DNA of 64,000 bases. Origin: Chaetoceros tenuissimus (Eukaryota; Bacillariophyta; Thalassiosirophyceae; Chaetocerotales; Chaetocerotaceae). The notes beneath the pieces were generated by a model. It did no database searches. It was not told the DNA's origin and saw nothing but the letters and a program-made list of their open reading frames with translations. How positions within the stretch are numbered: position 1 is the stretch's first letter; every line of letters begins with the position of its first letter. The translations under genes were made by a program, and so were the position numbers. Of this stretch, positions 10,735 to 22,391 are shown piece by piece. The stretch lies in contig BLLK01000058.1 of assembly GCA_021927905.1 (NCBI GenBank), forward strand, positions 806,001 to 870,000, read 5' to 3'.

Positions 10735-11332
10735 AAACTTTCATTTTTGTGTTCTGAAAAGTAGAAAGTAGTAGACTACTATTCAATGACAGATTTTCAT
10801 AGGAGTATTCCAAAACAGTGCCGCAAATACGTCTTTTCTAGCCTGATAAGATGGGACTAAAAGAGTAAACGGCTATACTTGAGAGCCAATTAGAATAGTG
10901 CCTAGCATTGGGAGAAACGCATCGTCACAATGTCAACAGGAGGTGGCTGGATGAGTACGTACCTACCGTTTATAAGACCATCCATCATCAGGCATCAGAA
11001 GATACCACGATACCACGCGCACGAGAAAAAGTTCTTTGGACAAGCTTTTCGACATACGCTCTTTTAATAATTCATAAAATCACGGAAGGAAGAGCTATAA
11101 GCCCTATTTGTTTCCTCTGGTACTGTGCAACATTGGATCCCAAGCACCAAGCAACGAAGATTGATTACAGGATTATATGAAAAGTGTGAATATTAGTATT
11201 CTTAATTGCCTTTGGGTCTTATAGATAAAATTCACATCTCTTTGTTCTTGGCCATATTTTAAATAGGGAGTTGAGTCGAGTCGAGTCCAATAACTTCTCC
11301 GCTTTTTGCTTTTGCTTTTTGAGAGAAGCATC

Positions 11333-12877
11333 ATGACACTTGTTACTGGAGCCCAGCATACCGTTCAAACAAGTAGATCTCTACTAGGACATGAGCTTTC
11401 CACCCGAAACCTCACTGATGGTATTTCCGAAAATTATTTTGCTTTCACAAGGACAGGTTTAATTCTTCCAATAGTTGCAGGAACTCTGTCTTTTGTATCA
11501 TCGAGCGCGATCATAGTTACTATTTTCAGATCCAAGCAAAATACACAGTATCATCGCATCATGCTTGTGATGAGTATTTTCGACGCAATTTCTTCTTTAT
11601 TTATTGCACTGACTACTCTTCCAATGCCTAGCGAAGTAAATGAAGGCGGCTGGTATCATTTTCAAGGCGTCGCTCTAGGATCGACTGTAACTTGTGAACT
11701 ACAAGCATTCCTCATTTTTTTGGGCTTGGGAATGTGTTGCATATGCAACATGTTTCTAAACATTTACTTTTTTGCTTCCATCAGATACGATGTCAATGAA
11801 AAGAAATTTCGAATCTTTGCAGAGCCAACTTTTCTGCTATTCACGTCATTTGCTTGGGTTATCCCGATACACTTCCTTCGCGTCGGCATGCTTAATCCAT
11901 CCCCTTTTGAACCATTCTGCTTTTATTCAACATACCCATACGATTGTCAAATGCCTGGAGGGCCAGATTGCATTCGCGGTGATAAAGATCCCCGGCTCAC
12001 ACACAAATTCTATCTTCTATATTTCTTAATTTTTATATCTTCACTAATCACAGTGCTGGTAATGACAATGATTGGTATTTTATGGACAGTGTTTTTCGAA
12101 AAAGTTGAAACTGATGAAGCCAGTTGTGATATCAGAGAAGGAGGTCGAACAAATAATGAAACGATTCAAGATTCTCAGAACAAACCTTGTACTCGTACTT
12201 CTCAGGGACTTGAGGAACATCAAACTCAGATAGTTGGCGGAGAATCTATTCAAAAAGTTTCGAAGTACTCGCAAAAAGAGAAGAAAGCAATGGCAATACA
12301 AGCTCTCATGTATATACTTACATGCTTACTAGTTTGGGGTTCTTCGGTGTTATCATTCTTTCAAACAATGGGTTTTGGAGCAATTTATGTGTTCTTCATG
12401 CCACTACAGGGCTTTTTCAACTTTCTTATTTTTAGTGGCGTAAAAGTATACGTCGCTACAGCAGTGACGAAAGAATGTTCCTCAATTGCTCACGCACTGC
12501 GAACTCTCTTCTTTTCTCCACATTTACTTAATGATCGTTCCATCATTGGAAACATGGATCTTGTGAGAGAACATGGCACGAGAGAGAATAATGAAGTAGA
12601 AATATCAATCAATCTTAGTCAATTGTTTCACAATGGAAATATTAATGTTGAAGATGGAGATAGTGTGGAAAATGAAGTGATATACTCTAGAGTGGTCGAA
12701 GATCCTTTTCATTGCAACATTGCCGGTGGTGAAGATTTGTTAAGCGCAGGCTCGCCTACTTCTGTTTTCCCTGCTTCAAGTAGAAACGGCGAAGATTTCA
12801 GCTATATGTCCAAAAGTCGGGACAAAAGTACTTCTATAGGTGCTGTATCATCCTCTGCCAGTACAGTAAAGCGATAA
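11333..12877 (+). CDS. Seven-transmembrane receptor-like protein, copy 2
   Basis: A 514-residue intact frame, nearly identical to copy 1. Differences seen: Val for Ala near the N-terminus (MTLVTGAQ), one residue fewer in TSRSLLGHEL, KDPRLTHKFY instead of KDARLTHDKFY in the loop before TM5, an Asn-Lys for Asn-Glu change in the third intracellular loop, and Val for Ile three residues from the end. All seven membrane segments and the tail are kept, so it should fold and function as copy 1 does. It has its own copy of the promoter, so expression is probably similar or additive. Confidence 0.75.
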   Translation: MTLVTGAQHTVQTSRSLLGHELSTRNLTDGISENYFAFTRTGLILPIVAGTLSFVSSSAIIVTIFRSKQNTQYHRIMLVMSIFDAISSLFIALTTLPMPSEVNEGGWYHFQGVALGSTVTCELQAFLIFLGLGMCCICNMFLNIYFFASIRYDVNEKKFRIFAEPTFLLFTSFAWVIPIHFLRVGMLNPSPFEPFCFYSTYPYDCQMPGGPDCIRGDKDPRLTHKFYLLYFLIFISSLITVLVMTMIGILWTVFFEKVETDEASCDIREGGRTNNETIQDSQNKPCTRTSQGLEEHQTQIVGGESIQKVSKYSQKEKKAMAIQALMYILTCLLVWGSSVLSFFQTMGFGAIYVFFMPLQGFFNFLIFSGVKVYVATAVTKECSSIAHALRTLFFSPHLLNDRSIIGNMDLVREHGTRENNEVEISINLSQLFHNGNINVEDGDSVENEVIYSRVVEDPFHCNIAGGEDLLSAGSPTSVFPASSRNGEDFSYMSKSRDKSTSIGAVSSSASTVKR

Positions 12878-13474
12878 AAACTTTCATTTTTGTGTTCTGA
12901 AAAGTAGAAAGTAGTAGACTACTATTCAATGACAGATTTTCATAGGAGTATCACAACAGTGCCGCAAATACGTCTTTTCTAAGCCTGATAAGATGGGACT
13001 AAAAGAGTAAACGGCTATACTTGAGAGCCAATTAGAATAGTGCCTAGCATTGGGAGAAACGCATCGTCACAATGTCAACAGGAGGTGGCTGGATGAGTAC
13101 GTACCTACCGTTTATAAGACCATCCATCATCAGGCATCAGAAGATACCACGATACCACGCGCACGAGAAAAAGTTCTTTGGACAAGCTTTTCGACATACG
13201 CTCTTTTAATAATTCATAAAATCACGGAAGGAAGAGCTATAAGCCCTATTTGTTTCCTCTGGTACTGTGCAACATTGGATCCCAAGCACCAAGCAACGAA
13301 GATTGATTACAGGATTATATGGAAAGTGTGAATATTAGTATTCTTAATTGCCTTTGGGTCTTATAGATAAAATTCACATCTCTTTGTTCTTGGCCATATT
13401 TTAAATAGGGAGTTGAGTCGAGTCGAGTCCAATAACTTCTCCGCTTTTTGCTTTTGCTTTTTGAGAGAAGCATC

Positions 13475-15018
13475 ATGACACTTGTTACTGGAGCCCAGCA
13501 TACCGTTCAAACAAGTAGATCTCTACTAGGACATGAGCTTTCCACCCGAAACCTCACTGATGGTATTTCCGAAAATTATTTTGCTTTCACAAGGACAGGT
13601 TTAATTCTTCCAATAGTTGCAGGAACTCTGTCTTTTGTATCATCGAGCGCGATCATAGTTACTATTTTCAGATCCAAGCAAAATACACAGTATCATCGCA
13701 TCATGCTTGTGATGAGTATTTTCGACGCAATTTCTTCTTTATTTATTGCACTGACTACTCTTCCAATGCCTAGCGAAGTAAATGAAGGCGGCTGGTATCA
13801 TTTTCAAGGCGTCGCTCTAGGATCGACTGTAACTTGTGAACTACAAGCATTCCTCATTTTTTGGGCTTGGGAATGTGTTGCATATGCAACATGTTTCTAA
13901 ACATTTACTTTTTTGCTTCCATCAGATACGATGTCAATGAAAAGAAATTTCGAATCTTTGCAGAGCCAACTTTTCTGCTATTCACGTCATTTGCTTGGGT
14001 TATCCCGATACACTTCCTTCGCGTCGGCATGCTTAATCCATCCCCTTTTGAACCATTCTGCTTTTATTCAACATACCCATACGATTGTCAAATGCCTGGA
14101 GGGCCAGATTGCATTCGCGGTGATAAAGATCCCCGGCTCACACACAAATTCTATCTTCTATATTTCTTAATTTTTATATCTTCACTAATCACAGTGCTGG
14201 TAATGACAATGATTGGTATTTTATGGACAGTGTTTTTCGAAAAAGTTGAAACTGATGAAGCCAGTTGTGATATCAGAGAAGGAGGTCGAACAAATAATGA
14301 AACGATTCAAGATTCTCAGAACAAACCTTGTACTCGTACTTCTCAGGGACTTGAGGAACATCAAACTCAGATAGTTGGCGGAGAATCTATTCAACAAGTT
14401 TCGAAGTACTCGCAAAAAGAGAAGAAAGCAATGGCAATACAAGCTCTCATGTATATACTTACATGCTTACTAGTTTGGGGTTCTTCGGTGTTATCATTCT
14501 TTCAAACAATGGGTTTTGGAGCAATTTATGTGTTCTTCATGCCACTACAGGGCTTTTTCAACTTTCTTATTTTTAGTGGCGTAAAAGTATACGTCGCTAC
14601 AGCAGTGACGAAAGAATGTTCCTCAATTGCTCACGCACTGCGAACTCTCTTCTTTTCTCCACATTTACTTAATGATCGTTCCATCATTGGAAACATGGAT
14701 CTTGTGAGAGAACATGGCACGAGAGAGAATAATGAAGTAGAAATATCAATCAATCTTAGTCAATTGTTTCACAATGGAAATATTAATGTTGAAGATGGAG
14801 ATAGTGTGGAAAATGAAGTGATATACTCTAGAGTGGTCGAAGATCCTTTTCATTGCAACATTGCCGGTGGTGAAGATTTGTTAAGCGCAGGCTCGCCTAC
14901 TTCTGTTTTCCCTGCTTCAAGTAGAAACGGCGAAGATTTCAGCTATATGTCCAAAAGTCGGGACAAAAGTACTTCTATAGGTGCTGTATCATCCTCTGCC
15001 AGTACAGTAAAGCGATAA
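13475..15018 (+). pseudogene. Seven-transmembrane receptor-like protein, copy 3, frameshifted
   Basis: Same gene as copies 1 and 2 but split into two frames. Within TM3 the run of seven T present in copies 1 and 2 (CATTTTTTTGGGC) has only six at about 13856-13862. Upstream reading therefore ends at 13900, after about 141 residues. The remaining four and a half membrane segments and the tail continue in another frame to 15018 without other breaks. One further substitution, Lys to Gln in the third intracellular loop (ESIQQVSK), sets it apart from copy 2. Either a very recent pseudogene or a homopolymer error in the assembly; the absence of any other damage favours one of these over old decay. 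Confidence 0.7.
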
Positions 15019-15235
15019 AAACTTTCATTTTTGTGTTCTGAAAAGTAGAAAGTAGTAGACTACTATTCAATGACAGATTTTCATAGGAGTATCACAACAG
15101 TGCCGCAAATACGTCTTTTCTAAGCCTGATAAGTGATAAGATGGGACTAAAAGAGTAAACGGCTATACTTGAGAGCCAATTAGAATAGTGCCTAGCATTG
15201 GGAGAAACGCATCGTCACAATGTCAACAGGTGGCT

Positions 15236-15951
15236 AAGGATAATCTCGGACCTGATCTAATTTGCTCTAACGAAAGGCAACTGATGGCAAAACAATCTTG
15301 TAAGGTCTACAAGATTGCAAAATTCATGAGAGGGTAGCGCAACAAGAAGAAGAAACATTCGATTTCATTTGCCATCAGAATGAACCGTAAGAAGGTCTAC
15401 AAGATTCAGAAAAGCGTTTACAAGTGTCAAATAATGAAAAGTGACAACCTTCAAAAAGAATATTCTTTCTCAGAGAAAGAAGAAAGCAGCTGCAAAGAAT
15501 AAATAGGCGAACAGTTCATAATTTCTAAGAATAGAATTTACAAACTCATATCAACTTCAAACTTTTACTCATCTCAACTTCGATCTACTTTCATAGATCG
15601 AATTCAACACTAAGTAAAACAGATCTGTGGCAAACAGTGTGAAAATGTTACTGGGCAGACAACAGAAAAGGCATAATGTACTCTACACATACCTACGTAA
15701 GTACGTACGAAATAAGCAGGTAGGAACCTGCAGCCTGCCGCATTTTGATGTACGTAGTAGTAGAGGCGCGTCTCGATAGTAGACTAGCCAGGCAGATGTA
15801 CCAGAAGTAGTTTTTGGGTATTCCCAAAAGGAATGATTTAATTACACGCTTTTCGACATAGTCTACTAATAATATATAAAATTAAGTATTAATCTGCTTT
15901 ACAATACTACCCTTTCTGCTACTAGCTAGTATTATACTACTTACTACCGGA
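15236..15951. other. Intergenic region after the receptor array, no gene seen
   Basis: About 716 bp with no convincing gene. A 15-bp direct repeat AAGGTCTACAAGATT occurs at 15302-15316 and 15392-15406. A TACCTACGTAAGTACGTACG run lies near 15690-15710. I see nothing else. Confidence 0.4.
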
Positions 15952-17826
15952 CTAGGTATAGCTGTCCCTATAATTTTCGCGATTTTTCTGCTGGCTAGTA
16001 GTATTGTTAAACACTTGTGAAGTATTGGATGCACTACTTTCTCCTTTGTTACAACTTCTTGTTTTGTTATTACTCTCTTTTTGTTCTTTGACCGGAACGC
16101 CTACTACTTCGTTCCTCGTCCTTTTTCTCGAAGAAGCTTCGTTGGGAAGTTGTTGCTGGTGATGTTGTTGTGGTAGTCGCGATGCAAAATAATGATTCTG
16201 TTGGAATTGCGACTGCCCAACCATTGGGGTTTGGATTTGCGAAAATCTACTGTCCAATACATTCGCATGATGGTTTGGAGTGCCAAATGGTGATAATGTT
16301 GAACTTCCTGATTGGGACAAAAAAACGTTGTCTCCATGCGGGGCACCACTTGCCGTCAGGAGGAAATTACTTGCTTCTTGATTTGCATATGGATAACTAT
16401 TATTGACCGGAAGGGTACGATAGAGATCTGCGCTTGTAGAATTATTGACGCCAATATTCGGAAAAGATTGAAGAAGATTCATCGCCACCATATTATTGTT
16501 CTGTACACTGTTGAGCGGAGGATGTCCTTCATCTTTGAGAAGATTCAAGTTCGCCCTTGTCATAGTTGTCAAGTTCTGACTTGGTTGCGATAGTAGGAGT
16601 CTACTATAGTCGTCCAAGGTTCCCTGTTGAGATATACCAATATTTTGAAATGTCATTGTTTGATGTTGATTTTGCTGTTGCTGCTGCTGAAGAAGAAGGA
16701 GAGATGCTCTATCCCCGGAGAGCGCAGCTGTTTGCAGTTGTTGCAATTGAGGTATGGATGGGAAAGTATTCGACAGAAACATACTAGCATTCTGAGATGA
16801 GTTCAAAATGTCAGTAATATTCCCTTGCTGTTGAAATGGCATCATGAATGCTGATGTAGAAGGAGTTGATAAATGTTGCTGTGCAAGACTGCTATTACCA
16901 GCAAAAGAAGCGGCATTGTTGAGCTGAGCAAAATTTGAAGGTGCTACTATCCCCACTTGTAAGTTTTGCTGCTGAAAAGAATTACTTCTATTACTGAGTT
17001 GGTCAAAGTTCAAAGTCGCTGCCCTTGAAGTATTACTGCAAGAGATATTTGCACAAAGCTCGGGTTGATTCCTTTGGAATTCATTGTGCTGAAACAAGTA
17101 CTTTGTTCTATTTTTATTCGGCTTCTTCGAGCTATCCGAAGACGGCACCATTTGACCTTTTTTTGTTGAAAATCCCCACCTCCTCATCTTTCTCGTGAAG
17201 CTTTCGAACTTAGCATCCTTTTCAAAAAGAGCTGGAAGAACAACGTTGGAGAAGATTTCTGTGTCTTTGACCAAAATTACCTTTCCATTGGCAGTCCAGT
17301 CCAAGATGTGCTCATACTTTCCACAATCGAGCACGAACAAGAGCTGGTAAGATAATTAAAACAGAAGGAGGATTACATAAGAGAACAAGATAAATCAAAA
17401 GTGAGAGATATTTTTGGACGGAGCAAGATACTACGACAGGATCTGGACTACTCCTATCCAAGAAGCAAGCAAAATAATTTTTCTCACCTTCAACGGAAGC
17501 TTTACGGATGGTGTGGAGAGATCAAATTCCTCCTCCTCGGATCCTTTGTTACCATCCTTTGTGTTACTTTGGACCTTTTCATCTTGTTCATCATCCTCAT
17601 GCCCAGATGATATTGCCAACTGTGTCTTGTCCGAAGTAGCAGGACGATCAGCTTCAGCGCCGTTTTCTTCTTCCTTCTGCTTGATTTTGCTATGTATAAC
17701 CATCTTCTTGTGAACGTTGTCTGATAAGTGATTCCCATTTCGTTTAAAGTAGAAATTGTCAATTATTGTAAAGAGACTCTTTACATTATTTGTATTTTTC
17801 TCCTTTTGCTCTTTCGGCATATTCAT
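15952..17826 (-). CDS. Heat-shock-factor (HSF) family transcription factor (two exons)
   Basis: Exons 17826-17488 and 17343-15952, intron 17344-17487 (donor GTGAGA, acceptor TTACCAG), giving about 576 residues. The intron splits the HSF DNA-binding domain: exon 1 ends FDLSTPSVKLPLK and exon 2 opens LLFVLDCGKYEHILDW. The rest is canonical: a VVLPALFEKDAKFESF helix, then TRKMRRWGFS, the recognition helix and following wing. Before the domain is an acidic Asp/Glu-rich stretch; after it comes a long Gln/Asn-rich region with LLQQQQQQNQHQ, typical of activation domains. No clear heptad-repeat oligomerisation domain is seen. HSFs are strongly expanded in diatoms. It acts in the nucleus on heat-shock-element-like sites; targets unknown. 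Confidence 0.9.
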
Positions 17827-18701
17827 CACCAAGTTCAAGTATGTACTTCAAACAATCAATGAAATTGAAATGTCGACAAGACCATGTCGCATGCTACTTT
17901 CCTACTCATCCTGCAGCCAGTCGATAAAAAGGAACCTCTCCCTTCTCTGCCTAACGTTTTTGGCTCTCCTTGTAAAACTGGCCATGAAACGACAAGAAAC
18001 GCAATATTGCATACGTTATCGAGGATGTCAACTGAGAAGAACTATACGGGTTCGTTTCCCAGTACGTACTAACCTTTTCATGAATTTTTGTTTGTTTGAA
18101 AAACATTTGCTCTATTTGCAACTTGGAAGAAAAGTGTAGATAGAAACGTGTTTAATCGAAATAGTCTCATCTAGCTAGTATTCAGATGTTATAGATTATG
18201 TATTTAGACTGGATGAAATGCTTGCCTTAATCTATGTTCAAGTGTAAATGACATTTTCATTTGTTTTGCTCAGGTCTCGAGACAGTTTCGGCTTCTCGGT
18301 TGAAGTAAGCGATGTTGAAGAAGCAAAATGAAATCTTCATCATGTTTTAGGTACGTAGTACAAAAATAGCCAAAAAACATTATTTCATACCCTTTCCTTC
18401 TCTTCTCTCTTTCTTTCTTCATTTAAAATTAATTTAGCCTTGCACATAGCCGAGAAACTGTGCCAAATGCGCGCCGCAATGCTGGATCTCCTTATCTATG
18501 TATTGTACAGTAGTAGTATGGTACCTATGTATTACATATTTGAGTACTTTCATAAGTTCTATCAATACAAGCAATCGAAACTGCCTCGTTGCATAACCAA
18601 TGTTTCAAAAGTAGAAGCTCTATGGGAAGCAATCGGTGGAGTCCATAGAATTCATAGCAAGTTTAGTTAGAGCAACTTTCGAAAAGAGTAAAACATCAAG
18701 C
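17827..18701. other. Intergenic region between HSF and ankyrin genes, no gene seen
   Basis: About 875 bp containing only short frames without recognisable features. The ankyrin gene's frame is open upstream to 18636 but without an ATG before 18702. GTACGTACTAACC near 18061 and GGTACGTAGTAC near 18350 are further examples of the ACGT-centred palindromes common between genes here. Confidence 0.4.
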
Positions 18702-20678
18702 ATGGGTTCTGACATATCAACATCAATGCATGGCGACAGCCTGTCCATGTCAATAGATTCTCTCCCAAAAGGAAAGTCCAAAAGCAAGTCAAAAGGAATC
18801 ATAAAACCCAACAAAGTGAAAAAGAGCACTTCATATTTTCATAGTAAGCCTAGTGATCTTGTTGATTTTATAGTCAATAAAAATTGGCAAAAGGTTCTGA
18901 ATCGATGTACTTCACATCCGAAAGAAATTTACATGACTCAAAAAATTCGGCTCTATGGAACAGATAGGAAACTGCTTCCTCTTCACATTGCATGTGCCAT
19001 GCAACCACCTGCGGAAGTCATTGCTGCATTACTGAGACCAGATACAGTGACTGGTATGTCTACCGTAAAGACTTTGATGCAAAATGCCAAAAAGAAAAAT
19101 AGAATCATTGGAAGCAAAGACAAGTCGACTTCTGCATCAGGATCAGGGAGCATTTGTAGTCGAGAAGCTGCACCCATGAGTTATCCCCAACTAATTTTGC
19201 AACAATCTAGCTCTTCAATGGGTGGTGCTGGGGATGGTATTGAGATTGAATGCAAAGACTCAGAAGAAGGCAAGGAGGTGATTGAACCACCTACTTGCAG
19301 AACGGCGCCTTTGTCGCCTAGTTTAGCCGAAGGAGACGAAGGGGAAAATTACAATCAAATGTTTTTTCCTGAGAAAGAAGGTCGCACTGGGTTTGCTCTT
19401 CAAATCACGCCCTCGGGTGAAGTTAAGCAAATTTCACCTAATGGGAAATCGTGTAGGGCAGCGATTCATTCAGAGTCTCCATTTGTGTATGCTTCCCAGT
19501 CACATAAGGAACAAAAGAACACAAGTGATCAAATGAAGGTTCGTGCTTCCTACCAGTCAGCAATTGCAGATGACTTCTTACCTATACACATTGCATGCCT
19601 TTATCGTGCTTCTCCGGAAGTAATTGCATTCTTGATCAAATGCTATCCCGAAGGGATGGAGCATAAAAACAAGTGGGGAATGCTCCCCTTACATATTGTG
19701 TGTTCCAACTACTACTTGAAACCTCCAGCTATCACCGCTAGTAAATTGGATGACGATTTTACAACAAAGGCATTTTTGAACAATCTATACAATGAGTCGA
19801 TGGAAGATGAGATGAATAAGTGGGATATAGCCAAAGTAGTTGAAATGTTGGTGACCGCCTTTCCACAAAGCGTGAATATACCGTCGGATAATATTGAATG
19901 GTATACACCACTAGAATATGCAGCAAGGAATATCCAAGACAAAGAACTAAGAGACAAAATTACAAGTTACTTGAAAAAGAAGCAAGATCAAAATTTTACA
20001 TTTGATGGTGCAAGTGCAAGTTATGGTGCAGGCAACGATGCATTAAGTTTATCAAGTAGCCTCTCGGACTCTAAGGCTTCACATGGTAAAGGTGTCAAGG
20101 CATTACCAATATCAGAGTGTACGCTACTGTACACGTACATTTTAGGAAAGCAGTGGGATAGCATTCATGATAGGCTACAGCAAGTTCCTGACGAAGCTTC
20201 CTTTTGGATTATTGACAAAAATTATCCTAGGTTACCGATTCATCTTGCTTGTGAAAACTCTGCACCTTTGGAAGTTATTGAAGCATTGTTGAATGCTTAC
20301 CCGGAAGGTTGTATTGCAAAAGATGGATCGGGGTCATATCCACTTCATTTAGCATGTGCTAACGTGCAGTCTTACAAGATAATTTTTACTCTACTCAAAA
20401 GAGCGATCAAGGCATCGAAAGCAAAGGATGACATTGGTAGACTACCTCTACATCTAGCATGTGTGAACGGGGCTGATCCTGCTGTGATTAAGGCATTGTT
20501 AGATGCATACCCAACAAGTTGTACTGTAAAGGATTACAATGGACATACTGCTATGACTTATGTTGATTACAATGAATCCGACGAAGATGAAAAACAAAAG
20601 TATACAGAGATTTTCGAGCAATATGAGAATGGAAATGGAATCCTTGCGGATGATCGTGACGATAGGTTAAAGGACTAG
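18702..20678 (+). CDS. Ankyrin-repeat protein
   Basis: A 658-residue intronless frame from ATG 18702 (MGSDIST). Ankyrin-type helices appear in three blocks. The first is at about residues 85-115 (LPLHIACAMQPPAEVIAALL), the second at about 285-350 (LPIHIACLYRASPEVIAFLI, then LPLHIVCSNYYLKPP), the third at about 500-620 (LPIHLACENSAPLEVIEALL, YPLHLACANVQSYKIIFTLL, LPLHLACVNGADPAVIKALL). The blocks are separated by low-complexity Ser/Lys/Glu inserts. The modules DLVDFIVNKNWQKVLNRC and LLYTYILGKQWDSIHDRL before the first and third blocks look like a shared capping helix, so the protein is an internally duplicated structure. Large families of such proteins occur in diatoms. A protein-binding scaffold is likely; no enzymatic domain is seen. 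Confidence 0.8.
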   Translation: MGSDISTSMHGDSLSMSIDSLPKGKSKSKSKGIIKPNKVKKSTSYFHSKPSDLVDFIVNKNWQKVLNRCTSHPKEIYMTQKIRLYGTDRKLLPLHIACAMQPPAEVIAALLRPDTVTGMSTVKTLMQNAKKKNRIIGSKDKSTSASGSGSICSREAAPMSYPQLILQQSSSSMGGAGDGIEIECKDSEEGKEVIEPPTCRTAPLSPSLAEGDEGENYNQMFFPEKEGRTGFALQITPSGEVKQISPNGKSCRAAIHSESPFVYASQSHKEQKNTSDQMKVRASYQSAIADDFLPIHIACLYRASPEVIAFLIKCYPEGMEHKNKWGMLPLHIVCSNYYLKPPAITASKLDDDFTTKAFLNNLYNESMEDEMNKWDIAKVVEMLVTAFPQSVNIPSDNIEWYTPLEYAARNIQDKELRDKITSYLKKKQDQNFTFDGASASYGAGNDALSLSSSLSDSKASHGKGVKALPISECTLLYTYILGKQWDSIHDRLQQVPDEASFWIIDKNYPRLPIHLACENSAPLEVIEALLNAYPEGCIAKDGSGSYPLHLACANVQSYKIIFTLLKRAIKASKAKDDIGRLPLHLACVNGADPAVIKALLDAYPTSCTVKDYNGHTAMTYVDYNESDEDEKQKYTEIFEQYENGNGILADDRDDRLKD

Positions 20679-20743
20679 GATAGTTTCAGTCTACCAGTTC
20701 AACGGGAAATATAGTGTAATCAAGTAGTTTTTTACTTTTTAGT

Positions 20744-22207
20744 TTAGTACAATATTTCTGGATGCCTAATCGCCAGAAAGGCATCTTTTAGCTCTAGTAC
20801 TTGCTTTTGAAGCAGGTCTCCATCTTTATTATTAGAACCCGACTTTGTGCTCAAAGCCTTCACAATTTCTTCGATTGCATCTAAATAGAAAGAAATTGTC
20901 TTAATCTCTGATTGAATCAGAATCGCACAAAACTTTTCATCTGAATCATGCTTTGAGTTAAGGGCACCTTGGAGTCTATCACCATGAAGAGAGTATCCAT
21001 CCCTTGCTTTTTCCAACTCAGTACGAAGTGTATTCAGCGCTACTATCTCGTTTTTAACTTCATCGTCTTCTTGCTCATTTTGATCACCCTCGTCATCGTT
21101 ACCCTCAGCATACATGGAATCAAAATCACACTCTTCCGCTTCACAGTCGTTCAAGAAATCATCTAAACCTGTTGGTTCGTCTTGTTCTCCCATGCCATCC
21201 TCTAAGTCGTCGCTGCATAAAGCAAGAGCTTTTGTTAAACACCCAAAAGTATAAGATTTGGGTCCTCTTCGAAATTCACATAGCTTATTCTTCACTTTGA
21301 TTTCAGCAATGTCATTTGAGGATCCATCAGGCTCGACATTATCCCCCAACGTAAATCCATATCGAATCAGTAATTGATGGTTACCTTTTGCCCCATAAGT
21401 TATACCCACAGTGTACTCAGCATCCATATCAATTTTGGCATTTACAACAATTGCACCATCATCCTGCCTCTTATATGAAACATCACTTACTAGTCCGACA
21501 CCTCTTTTATGATTGATACAGTCAAGAAGTGGGACCAAAGCATCGACTTCATCATCTCCTAGACAATGAAATGCTCTCGATTCAACAGCTGCAATCATTT
21601 CATCAAAATATTCCAAAGATGGCATCTGAAATGTTGCATCCTTTTCAAATTCTTTGTTGATTTTCTGATGAGCCTCATGAAGTAATTTAAAATCTTGCAG
21701 CAATCCATTCTTTTCCATCTTTGCTCTTTCGAGAATATTTGTTCCTCCAAGTAGTTGCTCTAATTTTTCATTTGTCCATCTACGCGGTAAATTATCATAA
21801 GAACTATTATCTGGTAATGTACCAAGATAACATTTGACACAACTGAGTCTATCATCCTGATCAAAGTCGGGCATCCCATCTGATTGAACTACAGCTAAAA
21901 AGAGGGCAAGGACCAAGTCATTCTTTGAATGAAATAATTGTCCATTGTCAACTTCGTGCACAAGGCGAAAGATACTTTTGCCAAAAGGGAAACTTTCCAC
22001 CACCTTTAAACTCATGAGAGATTTCGAAGGTATGCGCATGAGTTCATCGCCTTCTTTTACACTTGCCGAAAGTGAAACTGTTCTTGTAGTATCTGAAAAT
22101 GCAATGGAAGGTGATATGAAGCCTCCCAACTTTTCGATGCTAGCTTTACATATTTCCCAAGGAGGTTTACTCTCAATTCTTTGCCTCTTCTTAGAATTGC
22201 CTTCCAT
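20744..22207 (-). CDS. SET-domain protein lysine methyltransferase (Rubisco-LSMT/SETD6-like)
   Basis: A 487-residue frame from ATG 22207. N-terminal GGFISPSIAFSD and EGDELMRIPSKSLMS correspond to the start of a split SET domain (normally 'G..~~.~.G.~l~~IP'). An insertion rich in helices follows (about 100-215). The SET core returns as VPLLDCINHKR (the Asn-His SAM-binding motif) and GITYGAKGNHQLLIRYGF (the catalytic Tyr and 'YG.~sN..LL~~YGF' end). This order is that of the plant Rubisco large-subunit methyltransferase, SETD3 and SETD6 group. A very acidic tract (about 345-395) lies in the C-terminal substrate-binding region. No plastid presequence is seen, so a cytosolic or nuclear target is more likely than Rubisco. 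Confidence 0.85.
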   Translation of the reverse strand: MEGNSKKRQRIESKPPWEICKASIEKLGGFISPSIAFSDTTRTVSLSASVKEGDELMRIPSKSLMSLKVVESFPFGKSIFRLVHEVDNGQLFHSKNDLVLALFLAVVQSDGMPDFDQDDRLSCVKCYLGTLPDNSSYDNLPRRWTNEKLEQLLGGTNILERAKMEKNGLLQDFKLLHEAHQKINKEFEKDATFQMPSLEYFDEMIAAVESRAFHCLGDDEVDALVPLLDCINHKRGVGLVSDVSYKRQDDGAIVVNAKIDMDAEYTVGITYGAKGNHQLLIRYGFTLGDNVEPDGSSNDIAEIKVKNKLCEFRRGPKSYTFGCLTKALALCSDDLEDGMGEQDEPTGLDDFLNDCEAEECDFDSMYAEGNDDEGDQNEQEDDEVKNEIVALNTLRTELEKARDGYSLHGDRLQGALNSKHDSDEKFCAILIQSEIKTISFYLDAIEEIVKALSTKSGSNNKDGDLLQKQVLELKDAFLAIRHPEILY

Positions 22208-22293
22208 ATTTCTGTCTTTTGTATGAATAGTATATTTTATTGAAACGCATCAATGTATGCTTCTATTTAACAAATAGGAAGCATACAGCATAG

Positions 22294-22391
22294 AGTTAGA
22301 CGTAGTCCCTATCCAATACGGATATAGTATCTGTACATATATATCATGTACTCACTAATTATTACACATCATATATACATATACTCTAGCT
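22294..22391 (+). repeat. 5' LTR (98 bp)
   Basis: Starts AGTTAGACGTAG and ends ATACTCTAGCT. It is preceded by the target duplication CATAG. No difference from the 3' copy is visible. Confidence 0.9.

Larger units (their letters stand above)
8808..15235 (+). repeat. Three head-to-tail copies of a 2.14-kb unit, each with one 7TM receptor gene
   Basis: Units run about 8808-10948, 10949-13090 and 13091-15235; each starts with GGATGAGTACGTAC and ends in TGTCAACAGG..TGGCT. Each carries an identical-looking promoter (GAGTCGAGTCGAGTCCAATAAC), the receptor gene and its downstream DNA. By eye the copies differ only by scattered substitutions and small indels. Units 2 and 3 share several differences from unit 1 (for example CTTGTTACTG instead of CTTGCTACTG, and ATCACAACAG instead of the longer ATTCCAAAACAG), so unit 2 or 3 probably arose from the other in a second duplication step. 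The copies are not perfectly identical, which argues against a simple assembly triplication. Confidence 0.95.

Noticed and set aside
10908-13331. Repeated 90-residue frames between the receptor genes
   Set aside because: They fall in the duplicated untranslated spacer and are identical simply because the unit was duplicated.
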